Shown here in pieces: positions 12,432-26,048 of a DNA stretch of 64,000 nucleotides. Both the position numbers and the translations under genes were made by a program. Source of the DNA: Tubiluchus corallicola (taxonomy: Eukaryota; Priapulida; Priapulimorpha; Priapulimorphida; Tubiluchidae); NCBI GenBank assembly GCA_030141605.1, contig JAQGDQ010000002.1, positions 2,588,501 through 2,652,500 on the forward strand, in the 5' to 3' direction. Below the pieces are notes generated by a model. The model saw only the letters and a list, made by a program, of their open reading frames with translations. It was not told the origin of the DNA and did not search any database. How positions within the stretch are numbered: position 1 is the first letter of the stretch; every line of letters begins with the position of its first letter.

Positions 12432-12685
12432 TGAATGGCGCCATCAGAACAGTATTGCAGGAGATTTAAAATGAAAACAAACAAAAATTACTTTTAATGT
12501 GAGTACGATTATGCATACAAATGCTGTAAAGTAATATAATTTTCAAGGCGATTTTTCTCAAACCTACTTCAGGTTCTTGTCCTTTAATTTCTCAAAAATA
12601 TGATAATGAGAGTAGGCTTGTATCGAAATGTAACGGTTCAAGTTGCGCTGCCTGAATGAGCTGCAATTCTCTCTCCAAGGTCAAA

Positions 12686-15600
12686 ATGAAATTTCGATGC
12701 ATTCACTGTGGGCAACATTCATCGGAGTTGCACAGAGAGTTCAGTGCTGGAATCATTAAATTATCACATTGTGTAAGTACTATAGTCACTTGACAACTTG
12801 TCTTAGTAAATGCAACACATTATATTACACAACAAAGAATTGACTAATTACAATAAATACAAAATTTTGAGAATTTTGAGTATGGCTACAATAAGCTCTG
12901 TTTAATCTGAAAAAAGGTCAGCTAGTTAATGTCTTATCTTGATCTTATGACATCTGCAAACAAGTTTATTCTACACAGCATTTTTTCGAGTGTTCAAGCA
13001 GTACTTGATAGTATTGTGTAATTTGTGAAACTGTCAGTGTCTGCTCATTAGAAGTTATTATTTTTAGGCCCACAGACAGGAAGCCCAGGCAGCATCCATT
13101 GTCTGCTCATGATTTGAGTTTAAGCCAGTTATACCTGAACCACTTGGGGTAGCCTTGAGATTTTTGGTATAGGAAACCCTGGTAACTTTGGGACAATATG
13201 ATGGTCAAGGTCAAAAGGTCATCCTAAGAGCATATCCAGGACGCGTAAACAAGTAATAGCTACAATGATGAACATAATGTGATGTTCTGAGTCAACTCAG
13301 TGCAAGGAATTACAGCCTCATCTACTCCCTCCCCGAGAAAGGGAACAAGCGAGAACCCAGGGTGGTGCCAAGCATAGTAGGAGAATATGAGTCAGCTTAA
13401 TGTGATGAATTAAAGTGACCTGTCACTATTGAAAATGCATCATTGGCAAAGGTGGAAGGAAACTAGGTCAGATACGTCATTTGAACATTAGCAATTATTG
13501 TATGGTGTTGTAAAGGCAGTTTTGTTGTGCAAAATGCCAAGTGTAGATGTTAGATGAAGTTTGATAACTGGCAGGTCTGGAAATAGAACATTTGCAACTA
13601 CAGTGTTTTGCAGGTTTGTCCTGCAAAATGTTCTGTGGCTAAGTTTGTACAAACCATAGCCACTGAGCTATTTTGTCACCCTAATCCTGATGCAAGCTGA
13701 GATCATAAGCCTACTAGCTCTTTGGGTGTTAGTAGGACCTCTGCCATCTATTTTGACCACCTTACAGTTTTTGGGTCATTCGCTTGCAATGTAACTCTAC
13801 AAACACATCCGTAGTCATATCTGTTAATAGTTAGTGTATTACGGTCATTTCGGGAACAGTAAACAAAGATTATGCAGAATGTTTGCGCATTATTGATTAT
13901 CAGTGGATAGATTCATTACTGTTTGTCATTTCATGCAATCGACTTTGGGCAAAGTGTTTTTGTCCTTGCTGTTATTTTGTGGCAGGGTGTGTGTAGTGTC
14001 CTGTGATGTGGGTGGTGTGGGTGTTTTTATATTGTGACATCACAATAGGGCACTACTGCGTCATCCAAAGCAGCATTGTACCTAAAGTAAATTTGCCTTT
14101 TAGAGCAGCTAGGAAGCTGAAATTTGACACAAGTATTCTTTGGCATGGTAGGACTATACATATTAAAGCTGATGCAAAATGGAAACTTGTTGCCAAGTAA
14201 CCCAATGCCTCACATTCCTGACTAGTTAAAAATGAAATCTGCAGATTTTTTTGTCAGGCGGCTAATAACTCATCATACAAGGTTTTCCAAAGTGCTTTGG
14301 ATAATTGTCATGTACTGTGAAAGGTCACAGTGGTGTTCCAGTTCAGTGTAAAGAATTGCTGTTAGTTCTATGTTTTAGGTTACATTACTTACGTAGCACA
14401 TAATGTGGAGTTTTAGTCGTTAATGTAGGCAAATCTTGTAATAATAAGTATAATAATTTATCAACATTTTATAATTTTTTTTAATGTGTTGTTATGTAAG
14501 TAGCAGTGACCGGCAATAAACAATTTACTCTGTTTACAAATCGTCTACAGAAATTATTACTCAAGTATGCACACTTGTTTTAAACAATTAAAGCATTGTA
14601 TAGATTAAAATGAATGCAATAGTTCTGAGAGACACTTAGCAATGAAATACATGATAACTTGTGTTTAATCCTTGAATGATTCATTTTGTGTCTAGACACG
14701 ATGTGGCAAGCAAGTGGATAAGTACATTGAATTTGATTCAGTGATCATCTTCCTGGATGCTGTATTACACAAACCTCAAGTTTATCGACATGTGATTTTC
14801 AATACTTCAGTGCAGGTTTTATCACTTGTTAATTTTTGAAAATAGATGTTATTTATTTTATTTCAGTTTTCAAATTATCGAATAATTATCAGGGCATAAA
14901 TTACAGGTTTAGTTGATTGCATTAGTAATATATTTATGACTTAGTGACATACACAGTGGTAATGTACTTCTGAGATCGTGACAGTTGGCTGTTGGCATGA
15001 ATTACTTAGATTACTAAGAATTTCAAAATTTTTACCAACTTGAGTGTTTCTAGCAACTATTAGTGATACTACCAGTTGATTACAGCTTTTTTTCAGAATT
15101 TTTTAAAAGTACCATAAAATTTAAAAATTACTGCTTTTCCTCTTTAAATTCATTTTTCATTGAAGAATATAATTAATTTCATGTAACTTCCGTTATTTTT
15201 ATTTTTTTAAATAAATAACCATGTAGTTTGGCAATGATTTCTTCAGCCACAGAAAATTACAAAGTTGAAAGACTAATTTTATGCACATCTTTTAAAATTC
15301 CCACTGATATTCCATTTCTAGTGTCCTTGTTGTTTTCTGTTATTATTTTTAATTTGTTATTTTTTCAGCAAATAAGTTGGAGGCTTTTCATCTTTTTTAT
15401 ATTCTCTGATGCATATATGATGTGGACCCAAGAGAAACAGCTGACAGATGAAGATTTATCCATAGAGAGCATTGTGGAGCCTCGCTTTTACGACATTGAG
15501 TGGGACATTTATAAAATGTGTATTAAGGCAACTGCCGGTAAGACTTTAGTGTTTAATTTGATTTGATTTATATCTTTATTGCAAATTCTAGGTTCATATT

Positions 15601-18382
15601 TCATAAATACATATCATAGACGTAATTAGTAAAACAATACATCATAGAGAGGTACAGTAAGAAGTTGTGAAACATAATGAAAACAAAAATGACTTACATT
15701 AGTTGATGAGGCATGTGGAACAATACATTTAACACAAAACTTACTTGAGTAAAGTCATTACATAGGCATTACCGAACACAATAAATAAGCTCTCTCCATT
15801 TCTTTTTAACAGAAAAAGTGAAGAAGGCATCACCTTCACTTAAATAGTTTTTAACATCACGAAAAGAAACAAAATTGTATTTGCTGTCTTTTCTTTTATT
15901 ATTTTCATATTAATTAAACATAGTGTTTACAGGTGTTAATTTCATACTAATTTTATTACAATTGTATATTTCACAGCCACAAACTGTTAACCTATGACTA
16001 TTATCACAATATGAGTGTTTTTTCTGTCAAATACTGGAATACCTTGTAAAGTTTAGGCAAGATCATATCTTGAACCAATTGTTATTTTCAGAATTGCTTG
16101 TGTTTTTACTGACAGTAATTATGTGCTACCATCTGGTGGAGTGTTTCTTACAAAACAGGAATGTGCAAAAACTGAGGTATATTTGATTTACAATGTTCTT
16201 GGAATACATTCTCCAAGCAAGTCTCAAAATTTTGCATATTCTCAATTATCCATCATGACAAACAATTATTGAAAGTTTCAACTGATGTTAGCTCCAAAAG
16301 ATATTCAAAAATGATTATGTTTAATTGCGTTAAAAATGTTTATAATAGTTGCAACTTAAAATTCATATCTTCACAGCTGTTTGTATCAGCTGGTAACTAG
16401 CAATTTACTTTTATATAACTTAAAAATAATAGTCATGCAGAAGTGCTAAATTATTCAAGTATAAAATTTTCGAAAGTCAGGAATTCCTGTAAGCTAAAGT
16501 TACATAAATATATATAGGCAAATCCCATTATGAAGTTTAACGTCTGTATTTTATCTGTAATTCTTGTAATTCATGTGCAAGAGTAAATTCTTGCATTTCG
16601 TAGCGTAGTGCAGCACTCAAAACACTGATTCATGTCCATTATTCCAAAAAAGATCCTTGTCATTTTGTCTAATTCAGCTTTATGCAGGTTAGTGTTTTAT
16701 GCTGTCAGAATGAAATATTCGAATTAAATGAAGATCTATATGTGTCTGTTGTATAATGGTGTATCCAATTATGCTATCTTTTCAGTCTTTATAAGGTGTT
16801 TGCTTTTTTTCAGCTTGAAGCAACTGATTGATGGGTTGATCATCTCAAGTTTTGGAAAATTCTTAGCAGTTCCTGCAGTTATTTGGGGCCAAAGCAACAA
16901 TGTCGTCTACTTATTTCTTACTCAGTTCTTCATATTTTCGTCCAATGTCCAAGCACTGACTGGTATGTCTGAAATGATTTGACAATTTATCTCAAAAAGT
17001 GCTCTTATTAGGTAAGATAAATGTCAGAATTGTTACAGCCATACATGCAAGAGCATCTGGTGCTTAATGTCCTAGGTATTTCAAATGTTAGCCAAATTAC
17101 AATCTCAACACAAGTTGCAAAAATGTAATTAACCAAATGATTATATCTTTTATATTATAATTGTTAAGATTAAAAGATGGCACAGCTCTACGTATATACA
17201 GTTGATAAAATGAGCATTACAAAATCCTGGTCCGTTAACAAATGTAGCTAGAATTATGTCGAAGTCGTCTTGTTGTGATAGAAGGAATAATGCAATAACT
17301 TTAAAGCATCAGTTGGTTGCTAATTAAATATACAGATTTTAGACTGCCTTTATCAAGTTCCCGCTTAAATGATCTGTCGTATTTAGTTCTCTCACTTCAT
17401 CTACTGCACCATGAAAGAATAGCATTCACTTCATTTCAAAATCTCTAAAATTCATCCTCAGTCATTAAAACAACTGTAAAGGGTTTGCTTGAATTTGTTT
17501 TGCAACAGCTTTACAAAAGCAATGCATTTTGAAAAACATCCCATTGACACCGATGAATGTGCAGTGCCCTATTTACTATAGCCACTGTACTTTTGAATTT
17601 TTCTTATTGCCTGTGTTTTAATCAATATGTTGGACTGGTAATATTAAGCAGTTCTTAAAAAGCAATGCGTCTTTTGCATAGAAAAAATTAGATATTCCAC
17701 GTCATATTCTAAAAGTATTATTGTTACCATCATTTTTGTTGTCAGTATTGCCATCATTATCATGATCATTTCCTTAAATTTGTGATATGCAAATATGTCG
17801 CAGTATACTGTGTATTATGTGGTCATTAGAACAGGTATAGTAAATATATGTTTACAAATTATTTAAAATGGGACTTTCTAAAAAGCAGTGTAAGTAATTA
17901 CTGTGCAATCCTTATTTTGATTTTCATATCTGTCATGATATACGTTGATGTAAGCACATTACGTAGGTATGTTCTCTAAGCTTCTTATGTGCTATGTACA
18001 TTTATAAGATGCTTCGCAACACTAATCCCTTCAGAATTTAATCTGTAGGTTCGTGGCAATGAAAGTGATCAGTTATAGGCTGTGTAAGCTAATATCTTTT
18101 TGTCTACACCTAGTGGAAGTGATGAATAACCTGAAATAGGCAAGACATTTTTGTAATTAGTAGATTTTAGCTGATGTTTACCACATCTTTACTTTGCAGC
18201 ATTAACAAGTTTGTTTACTGTTTACGGAATAAGTACTCAAATTAAGCTTATGCATACATTTTGATATTTCAGTGCTATGGAATGTCAGCAAAATAATAAG
18301 TGCTCCCATCATTGTTAGTGGATTTGCTGCACAGTGGATGATACACACAGCATTTCTAATTCCATGTGAACAGTCTAGATAA
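12686..18382 (+). CDS. ARV1: ARV1, ER lipid/sterol homeostasis membrane protein (6 exons, complete)
   Basis: ARV1 proteins are ER membrane proteins with an N-terminal zinc ribbon (ARV homology domain), needed for sterol distribution and GPI-anchor synthesis. Exons, all GT-AG: 12686-12772, 14696-14815, 15369-15537, 16092-16176, 16814-16962, 18273-18382. Together they encode 239 residues (human 271). Seen: CIHCG in exon 1 and SHC joined to TRCGKQVDKYIEFD, i.e. the two CxxC pairs of the ribbon. Next come FLDAVLHKPQVYRHVIFN, a hydrophobic WRLFIFFIFSDAY segment, ELLVFLLTVIMCYHLVECF, and FGKFLAVPAVIWGQ. Further hydrophobic stretches follow (VVYLFLTQFFIFSSNVQALT, and IISAPIIVSGFAAQWMIH in the last exon). 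The last exon was found by phase and hydrophobic pattern and is slightly less certain. The donor after exon 2 (GTTTTA) is weak. Confidence 0.92.
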
Positions 18383-20822
18383 TGTGTTACTCCATGTGAG
18401 CACTTTAGATGATGTAGCTGCACGTGTCTTCGTCGACATTAATAGGGAATTGGCAGCGATGTAGGTATGTGCGTGCCTAGTTATAGTGCGTATTTAACAT
18501 GCCCACAGACATTGGACATTGGCGGTTGATCATGTAGTTTCCTGGAAAAAAACTAATAGATAACTGTGCATTACGTAATTGGGCCTTTACTGAGAGCTAA
18601 GCAAGCAGGTACATTTAAAAAGGGAGTAGACACACAGGATGCAGTCATATGTGCTGTTACCTTCACATGTAGCTTACCCGTCCGTCCATAAAAGTATTAC
18701 TGAAATGGTCACAAATTCTTGATATTTCTTCTGGACTAAATAGGCACACAATTTATCTCATAAAGGCGAAAGTTGATGAATCTTCAATGTTTTTTACTAT
18801 TTCCTAATCAGCCGGTACAAAAAGCTTACCATTTCTTGCTACACAGCATATCCTTTCATAAATTTTGTTTTTGAAATCCATTTGTACATTTTTCTGACAT
18901 CACATGGACTCAGGAAGCTACAAGGGAAGATGATTTATAATACATCAATGTACTATAGCAAGTTGTTTGAAAACATTAATTTATTTTAACCAAGACATGT
19001 TTCGTTGATTCTGTCAACTTCTTCAAATGGATTAAAAAACAATGAAATATAATGATAAATACACGAATTTAATGTCCAGGTTCAGATACCTCTGTGTGTA
19101 GAAATAAACATTATTTGTTCTTAATATTAATTTAAATATGAATTATAACAAAAACAAACATATATTGTTCAACATATTTAGAAGCTTTTAAAAAGCTTAC
19201 CTTTGCTGTAAAGACTTGTGTACATATTAAAATATTTAGTGTTAAATTTCCTTTTTTTGGTCCATTTAAAAAGCTGACAGGGATCATCAAAACATGTTAT
19301 GGTTAAAATGAATAATTTATAATATCTCTGCCAGTTCTTATCTGCTGTCTATTCTAATGCTGCATGTGGCACATTCACTCAAAAATTCCGTTGAATGGAA
19401 AATTCTAGTGCATTTCTTGTTAAGTGCGGCACATTCTTTCTAAAAAATTTTGTATAGAATTGTGGCATCTGTTAGATTTTGATGGTACTTAATTTTATAA
19501 TTCCAAATATGATTTTGTGTTACAGTTAAGAAAAAATAATTGGGTAACTTGACTCTGAAGGTAGTATAATATATGGTGTATTGTAATTTTTCAGTAACTT
19601 GCTTGTCCCTAGATAAATTACCCAGATGGTAGTTTTCTCCATTTTTTGTTTGAAAAGGTAGCACCCATTAGGAGATAAGAAACATTACATGGGCCTACAA
19701 TGTATTGTGGTTTGTGGCCAACAATCACACATACACATAGAACCACACAGAATTGAAAAGTTGCCAAAATGTGTTTCTATCATGGTGTACTGTGTGGTTA
19801 CTACATTTTACAATGAATCCGTCAATTTTATGATTATTGATGTACTGCAAAAGAAACTGGTGATCAATAAATTTCTTAAGTTAAAAAGTTAGACATTGAT
19901 TTATGCTGTTTTAATTTAGTGTTATGTTTATTACATCTACATAGCAGAAGATTTGCTGACAACTATTTATAATGCACATCTCAAGCACAATCTCCAGTTT
20001 TTATTTTCATTTTTTTGCAGAGAAATGAGTGTTCCATCTTTTTTTATTGTTTATTTGTTTATTTTTGCCTTCCGTTCTGCTGTTTTAAATCTGGATAAAT
20101 GTAAACTTCGCAAGTGATAGAAGACATCTATGTCTTGCGAAGTTTTAAAAATATGTTTAAGGTCACAAAAATTCTACACTGCTGTCTTGTTTTGTAGATT
20201 TTGACAATTTTCACAAAATAAAAGCTGCAGTGAGCCCTGATTTTTCTTGCACCAATAAAAAGTAGAAAGAATGTGCAAAAATGTTATTGGTTCCTATAAA
20301 ATTTGAGCTTCTATGTTGCATTTGTTATACAGTAAGTAAATTACAGATGAAGCACTGCCTTATATCACTTCAGTTTTCTGGAAATGTAGATACTTTTCAA
20401 ATAATTTCTCTGCATGTGTTGCTGTACAAAAACTCTAACGAATATTGTGCGTTTTCATTGTTGCCAAATTTGGTCCCCAGTACATCATCATAATTACACA
20501 TGAAGTTAAACAGAGGAATATCAAACTAATATTCAGTATTGCATCTGTTAATACTTTCCCATGTCGTGAACTTGTGCTGAAAGTCAACTTAAACAAATTG
20601 TCAAATTTTCACAAAAACAGCAGTTATTCGGCTTAGTTCAATATGTAATTAAAAATGAAGCATAAAACTTCTTATGTTAAATGTTTTCATAGTTTAAAGA
20701 GATAGCTACATAGATTGAGAAAAATTTTATAGTGCCAGATTTTGGACATTTGTGTTCATGCAGCAATCACTGATGGGAAAGGATGCAGTAGCATTGTGTT
20801 ATTCAAGAACATTTTGTGTATT
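18383..20822. other. Intergenic, no gene seen
   Basis: AT-rich sequence between ARV1 and the foldback-like element. ARV1's 3' UTR must begin here; AATAAA near 19107 is a possible signal. A segment near 18999-19030 (ACATGTTTCGTTGATTCTGT) resembles ends of dispersed repeats in other invertebrates, but I cannot define element borders. Open frames are short and unconvincing. Confidence 0.5.
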
Positions 20823-22990
20823 GGAAGTAGAATCGGGCAGTGGACGCTTGGGCAGTGAACATCTGGGCAGTAGGACATTTGGATAGTGGACAGTTGAACC
20901 GTGGACCACTTGGGCAACGGATGTTTAGGCAGTTGAACATATGGGCAGTGAGCACTTGGTTGGTGAATTAATACATTTCGGCAGCAAAGGAGTACTACAT
21001 AGCTATTACTTACCTGCCTACTTTCGTACTGTGACGCTCAGGCTTATTTTAGGCCAGGTTATGTAACTAGTTCCTACTGTTATAATTCCACCATTTATTA
21101 TTTTCAATTTTTATAAAAGAAGTTTAGTTAAACTGTTTAATGATATAATGACAGAAGCCAACCTGTTCTGAAATCAGATTTCACCTGTACATTCAATGAT
21201 ACTGTTTATGCATTACTACTATATCATGTGATTGAAGCCACGTAGACGAAATTTTGGCTGTTTAGTTCGCCCAGGCATTCCGCTTTAAGTTGTCGAGTTA
21301 AGCGGACGTTCTCATGTCATAAAATGATGGTTTAGTAGTAACGGTGCTTGCTTGTAGAAAAGCGATTTGTCTACATGGTTACGACAGAGGCGATAGTTGC
21401 ATTCTAGCGATGATGCTTACCTGTTGCTGATTATATTTTCCTGACACTGATGATACATCACTTATTAAAGATTGTACTTACCAATTGTCGATGATATCTG
21501 CTGCTGATGATACTTACCCGTTTTTACCTGACGTTGATGATACTGTCCTAAGTGCTACCATGCTGTGATTACGAAATTGGTGATCCTTACCTTGTGACGA
21601 GTGCAGGAGCTTGAATGCTACCCTATTTTGGCGTCATATAAGTGGAGGTGTGTATATCAGGAGTCGTTAAAGTTTGGAGATGCAACCTACGTAATCAGAT
21701 TCATGAAGAGGTAGTGTAGTCAACCGTTCTATGGTACCCGATTCCTCGATGAAGCCCGTGGTGAGGAGATAACGCGGAATGGGAGCAGGAGAAAAGTCGC
21801 TTGATGATGCCAAGACAGGACTGGTGAAAAACGTTACGTTGTTCTTTTTTTTCTTAGCCGGCTTAATCTGTATTGTTAATATTTGTCTTGCAATGTATTT
21901 TGGGATATTAATTAAATTGTTATATTATTCTATTAATTCAGTGGTTTTTCCCCTGTGTTTTCGACTAAGTGTTTTATTCTTTACCTAAGGGTTCCACTTA
22001 AGTCACGAACCACATATTTGCAATAGCGAAAATTAGACTACATCGTCACACGTACCTACTACCTACGTCCCTACTTAACCAACCAAAAACCCACCCACCC
22101 ATCCGCTCACCTGTCTACATACCTACCTACTTAAAATCCCTGCCCACTCAGTATCTACCTAGCTACCCACCTACTTAAAGCAGCCAACCAACGACCTATC
22201 TAGTTATGTACCTATACACCTATCTAGTCTATCTACCTACTAATTACCTAACCAGACCTATGTTTTAACTACTTACCTATGTACCTACCTATATAACTAC
22301 CTGCCTTCCTATCTACCTGCCTTCTTACCTATTTACCTGCCTACTCTCCTAGCTATCTGCTTGCCAGTCCACCTACTTAGCTATCTACTCATTTACCTAC
22401 CTTCCCACGATCCACCTACCTAGAACTGTTTAGACATATAGCACATTGAAACAAAGTTGAATACTATAAAGTATGGACACACTGCTCTGTTTCTATTCCA
22501 TTGAATTACGTTTATGTTCCCTGGCCGTTGATTTCTATGCTATTCTGTACTGTACTGCTCTGTTTTATTGTGATGTATTCTATTTTGTTTCACTCCATTC
22601 ATTCTGCTGTTTTTTATTCTGTTCTCTTGTAAGTAAGCAAGCAGGCAAGTATTAATTTTCACAATTATAGAAATGTACAATATTTATACAAGTATTAATT
22701 AATTATGTAGTAGCAAGTAGTTTGTTGGTTGACTGGCTGGTGGAGGTAGGTAGGTTAGTGAATAGGTAGGTAGGTAGTTAGATAGGCAGGCAAGTAAATG
22801 GAACAGTGTCCCTTGCCAAAATATTTTGGAAGTTTGAACCACGTGCCCAAGTGTCCATTGTCCGACTGTTCACTGCCCAAGTGTCCTCTGCCCAAATGGG
22901 CACTGTCCAAGTGTCCGCTGCCCAAATGTCTTACTGCTCAATTGTCCGCTGTCCATGTGTCCACTGCCCGTTTACTGAATTTGCCACTTC
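20823..22990. mobile_element. Foldback-like element built of minisatellites
   Basis: The left arm (about 20833-20985) is a degenerate tandem array of a ~15-bp unit, GGGCAGTGGACACTT and variants. The right arm (about 22848-22970) is the same array in reverse complement (AAGTGTCCACTGCCC and variants). Between them lie a TGATGATACTTACC-type degenerate repeat (about 21405-21560), a degenerate (ACCT)n tract (22040-22420) and its complement (AGGT)n (22728-22800). Long inverted ends made of short tandem repeats are the hallmark of foldback/Galileo-type elements. That identity is an inference, as I found no transposase and no clean target duplication. Confidence 0.5.
22040..22420. repeat. Degenerate (ACCT)n minisatellite
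   Basis: About 380 bp of imperfect ACCT/CTAC tetranucleotides with interruptions. A complementary (AGGT)n patch lies at 22728-22800, so this part could form a long imperfect hairpin. Confidence 0.85.
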
Positions 22991-24770
22991 TTAGACATGT
23001 TTATATTTTATACAATAATAGTGTACTACCAAGAATGGGTGACAGCTTTATCATTACGGGAAAGAGAAATACTTTTAACGACATTAAATACAAACACAGA
23101 GCATTTCCTAAACATTTCACTGGAACATAGGCAAGGATACAATTCGCTAGACACGTTTCTACCAACAGGTATGATCCAGTTATAACTTGTTGCCGATTTC
23201 TTGGCGGGCAGTAATATCGGTGATAATACTGCTACAGGTATTTTATGGCGATAACAGATCACACGACCTTGTGCACGAATGTACATGTAGCTCAAATTTA
23301 ATTATACGGTGCCTTAGCCTAATGTGCCGAATGCCAACATATGTACAACGATCTGTGTAGTGGCTACACAGGATTGCAAGACAGACAAACAAGGACGACC
23401 TGGCTGATGATCACGTGATGTTTACGACTGCCTTTCTACCGGAACTACTTTCTACAGTAAAATATGGAACAGCTAGTAACTACTTGCTATGTCGATGAGT
23501 CAGCATCAGTGGCGTACTTTCAGTTCCAGGAGTGAGAAGCCGTATGCCGGCGTTTTTTTCCCAACAGATAACAACTTTTTCAGGCACTAAATTCAGAAAT
23601 TTGCGTATAGGTTTTTGGAAATGAATGTTAGTGGAAATTAAGCACCAACTTGGTTTGTGTCATCAGGGACTTTTATAGAGGAAGAACCAGATAATAATGG
23701 TTAGTGTTGCTCAAGAATATTGTAAATTAGAACTCAGAATGATGGCTCATAAATTGGAGCACTATCTTCGCGTATGATCGCTGAAATACAGTACTTGTTA
23801 TCATAACAGGTTGAATTTCACTATAAAGATTAGAACTGAGTCATGAAAAGATGTTTTACCCGTAGTTTGTTTCACTAAAATATCAGTCTAGTATAAACCG
23901 CTTAATAAGTTTGGACATTGTCTGGTATCTGTTACTTTTAAATGTGTTGTTAAGTTAATGTGTATCAATTACTAAACTGCAGACTATAATCAATAACACT
24001 ACACGGTCAAACGGGCTATTTTAGCTCAATTCCAGATTACGTGTATGAGAAAGTGTTTTGGGAATTTGTGTAGAATGAATGCTGTTCTCAGGAAAGTGCA
24101 TTTTATTGAAAACTGTGGACACGCAGAGCGCTTGCTACAAATTTTAACAATGTCTACACGAACTTTTTTCCAGCATTTATTTGTTATTGGATTTATTGAG
24201 TTAAACACGTGTCTTTTTAAAAATTGAGGGAAATCATCAGAAATTTTTGGACATAACTTATGTAGCATCAATGTGGTAATTTTCAAGCGATTTCGTTATT
24301 TTCCACTTTAATGAAAACTTTGGCATGTTTTTGCGCTACTTGATATATAATTTTGCAGTATCACAGAATTACCTACCTGCCTTGCGTTATAATGGTGTTA
24401 TCACGTCTCATGCCACCTACCTACCCTAAACATGAAGATGGCCCCTTACCTGTACTGAAACAGCTTAGTAGCTGTATAAGTATCCGTTGTCAAGTTGCCC
24501 TACTTGAAAGATTAAGTTGAAACATTTTTACCATTTTATTTTGTGCATTTACAATGCTTAGTGTTTATTGAAAATTTTCGCAATGTTCGACAATTAGATT
24601 CTAATCATGGAGACATTCACTCACAGGCTGTTTCTTCGTGATATGCATTGACCACGTAACGGCGCTCACCACTCAAAGTCAGTTTGTCTGTAGGCGCGAG
24701 CTAGTCATTTCTAACCTTTCCTACATTTAATTGATTTGCTTGGCTTATTCATTTCTACATATTCTCGATA
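22991..24770. other. Intergenic, no gene seen
   Basis: No exon chain, RNA gene or recognisable element was found. Open frames on both strands at 23026-23295 and 24026-24286 are short, overlap each other antisense and lack domain-like composition. Confidence 0.5.
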
Positions 24771-24774
24771 ATGC

Positions 24775-24799
24775 GAGAGAGAGTGTGTGTGTGCGTGAG

Positions 24800-24846
<47 letters not shown>

Positions 24847-25250
24847 ACTGGTGGTCTGAGAGAGGCGCGCCTTTTGTACAAGTTTTTTCTTTATATTTAT
24901 TACCACCCTGCAAATGGAGGGATTTGTATGTATTTTATTTTGAAATAAATGAGATTTAATATAAAAAAAAATTATACTTATTTCAGTTTATTTTAAACAA
25001 CAACGACAAATGATGTTATGGCTAATTAAACTCTATGTTGAAATTTTTAATTAACTTATTAAAGAGTGGAGAGAGAGAGAGAGAGAGAGAGAGAGCGCTG
25101 ATCTCAAAGAGGCGCGCCTTTTGTGCACGTTTTTCTTTATATTTTGTGGGCTGTGCAGTTCAATTCATTTTAAACAAGAAAGGCCAATAACATTGTGGTT
25201 AAACTCTGTGTTGAGATTTTTTAAATTAAATTAACAGAGTTTATTTCCAC
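24775..25250. repeat. Duplicated (GA)n-containing block
   Basis: Two related segments (about 24790-25060 and 25070-25250) each start with a (GA)n run. Each is then followed by GAGGCGCGCCTTTTGT, a CTTTATATTT stretch, a TTTTAAACAA stretch and a TTAAACTCTRTGTTGA motif. Copy 2 is shorter. The repeat precedes the promoter region at 25.3-25.6 kb. Confidence 0.85.
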
Positions 25251-25330
25251 GGTCATCTACATTTCCTGGCATTACCACTATAATTAATTTTGTCCAATTT
25301 ACTGTAGCATCATGTTACGTATTGCATTAC

Positions 25331-25626
25331 TGACGTCATGCATACGCTTTGACGCTACCCGCTTGTTTGCGCTGATTTGTAGCGGTAAAACTCCGCTGTA
25401 TTTCAATTGTTGTAACTCTGGTTTTGAGAATATGGAAAAAAATCTCCCTGTTCATTGCATCAGAATTGTGCGAACATTTTAAAGAAACGTTACTATCAGC
25501 TACTCAGTTATTTTTTTGTTTTTGATTTTCTCGTAAAAGTGTTTTTTTAGTATGCACTATTTTCTTAATTCTTCGCGTATGTGTACAGTGACCCGGTTGT
25601 TTCAGCAGCCAAGGCGACTATAAATA
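25331..25626 (+). promoter_or_regulatory. Candidate promoter: CRE plus TATA box
   Basis: TGACGTCA at 25331-25338 and CTATAAATA ending at 25626 (TATA box about 25619-25626) are spaced within 300 bp. The region is locally richer in CpG than its surroundings. It stands upstream of the SERTA-like ORF and of the repeat-exon array, so a transcript starting near 25650 could serve either or both. Downstream, a possible short exon at 25933-25975 is bounded by CTTTAG and GTGTGC. Confidence 0.45.
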
Positions 25627-26048
25627 CCACGCAATGTAAGTACTACGCAGTTGATGTGTTCGATTCGTCTGTTTCTGTTGTATTGCTGTTTTCTTCGAAA
25701 TTTCTGCAATAGTGATCAGCGATCTTCGGTTTTAACAGTTTCAAGACGTTCTTGTCTGAAATCTTCTGCCAGGAGGACTATATTGTTGTTAAATTCCTTT
25801 TGTTGGTTTAATACAACTAAAAATTTTCGTCGGTCTTGGATTTGATGTTTAGTAGTCTTAAAGTTATTTTGGCCGCATGGTTTAAAACTTCATATTGAAC
25901 TGTGGTTATTGTTTGTTATCTGTGTACTTTAGGGGCTGCCTCGAGAAGACGAACCTGGAGAGGCCCTTCTTAAAGGTGTGCATAATATTTTACTAATATT
26001 TTATCCTTAATTTATGAGTTAAAAATCTGAATTATAAAAAAGTTTGCA

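Larger units (their letters stand above)
11395..12600 (+). repeat. Dispersed repeat, copy 1 (interrupted by an hAT MITE)
   Basis: Sequence from about 11395 to 11770, resuming at 12289 to about 12600, matches the reverse complement of 44330-45070 at moderate identity over roughly 700 bp. Shared anchors are CCTCCACTTACATAAAGCTTA, AAACAAGTTT, AGCGACATTTTACCA, and the block around GGAAAGTTTTTTGGGACATA. The right edge lies about 85 bp before the ARV1 ATG, so the proximal ARV1 promoter probably falls within the repeat. I cannot classify it: I found no terminal repeats or coding fragments. Confidence 0.75.

Noticed and set aside
15555-16000. LINE 3' tail in ARV1 intron 3 (reverse complement ends in GCAATAAAGATATAAATCAAA)
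   Set aside because: The tail resembles CR1-like 3' ends, but I found no coding block upstream and no clear borders.
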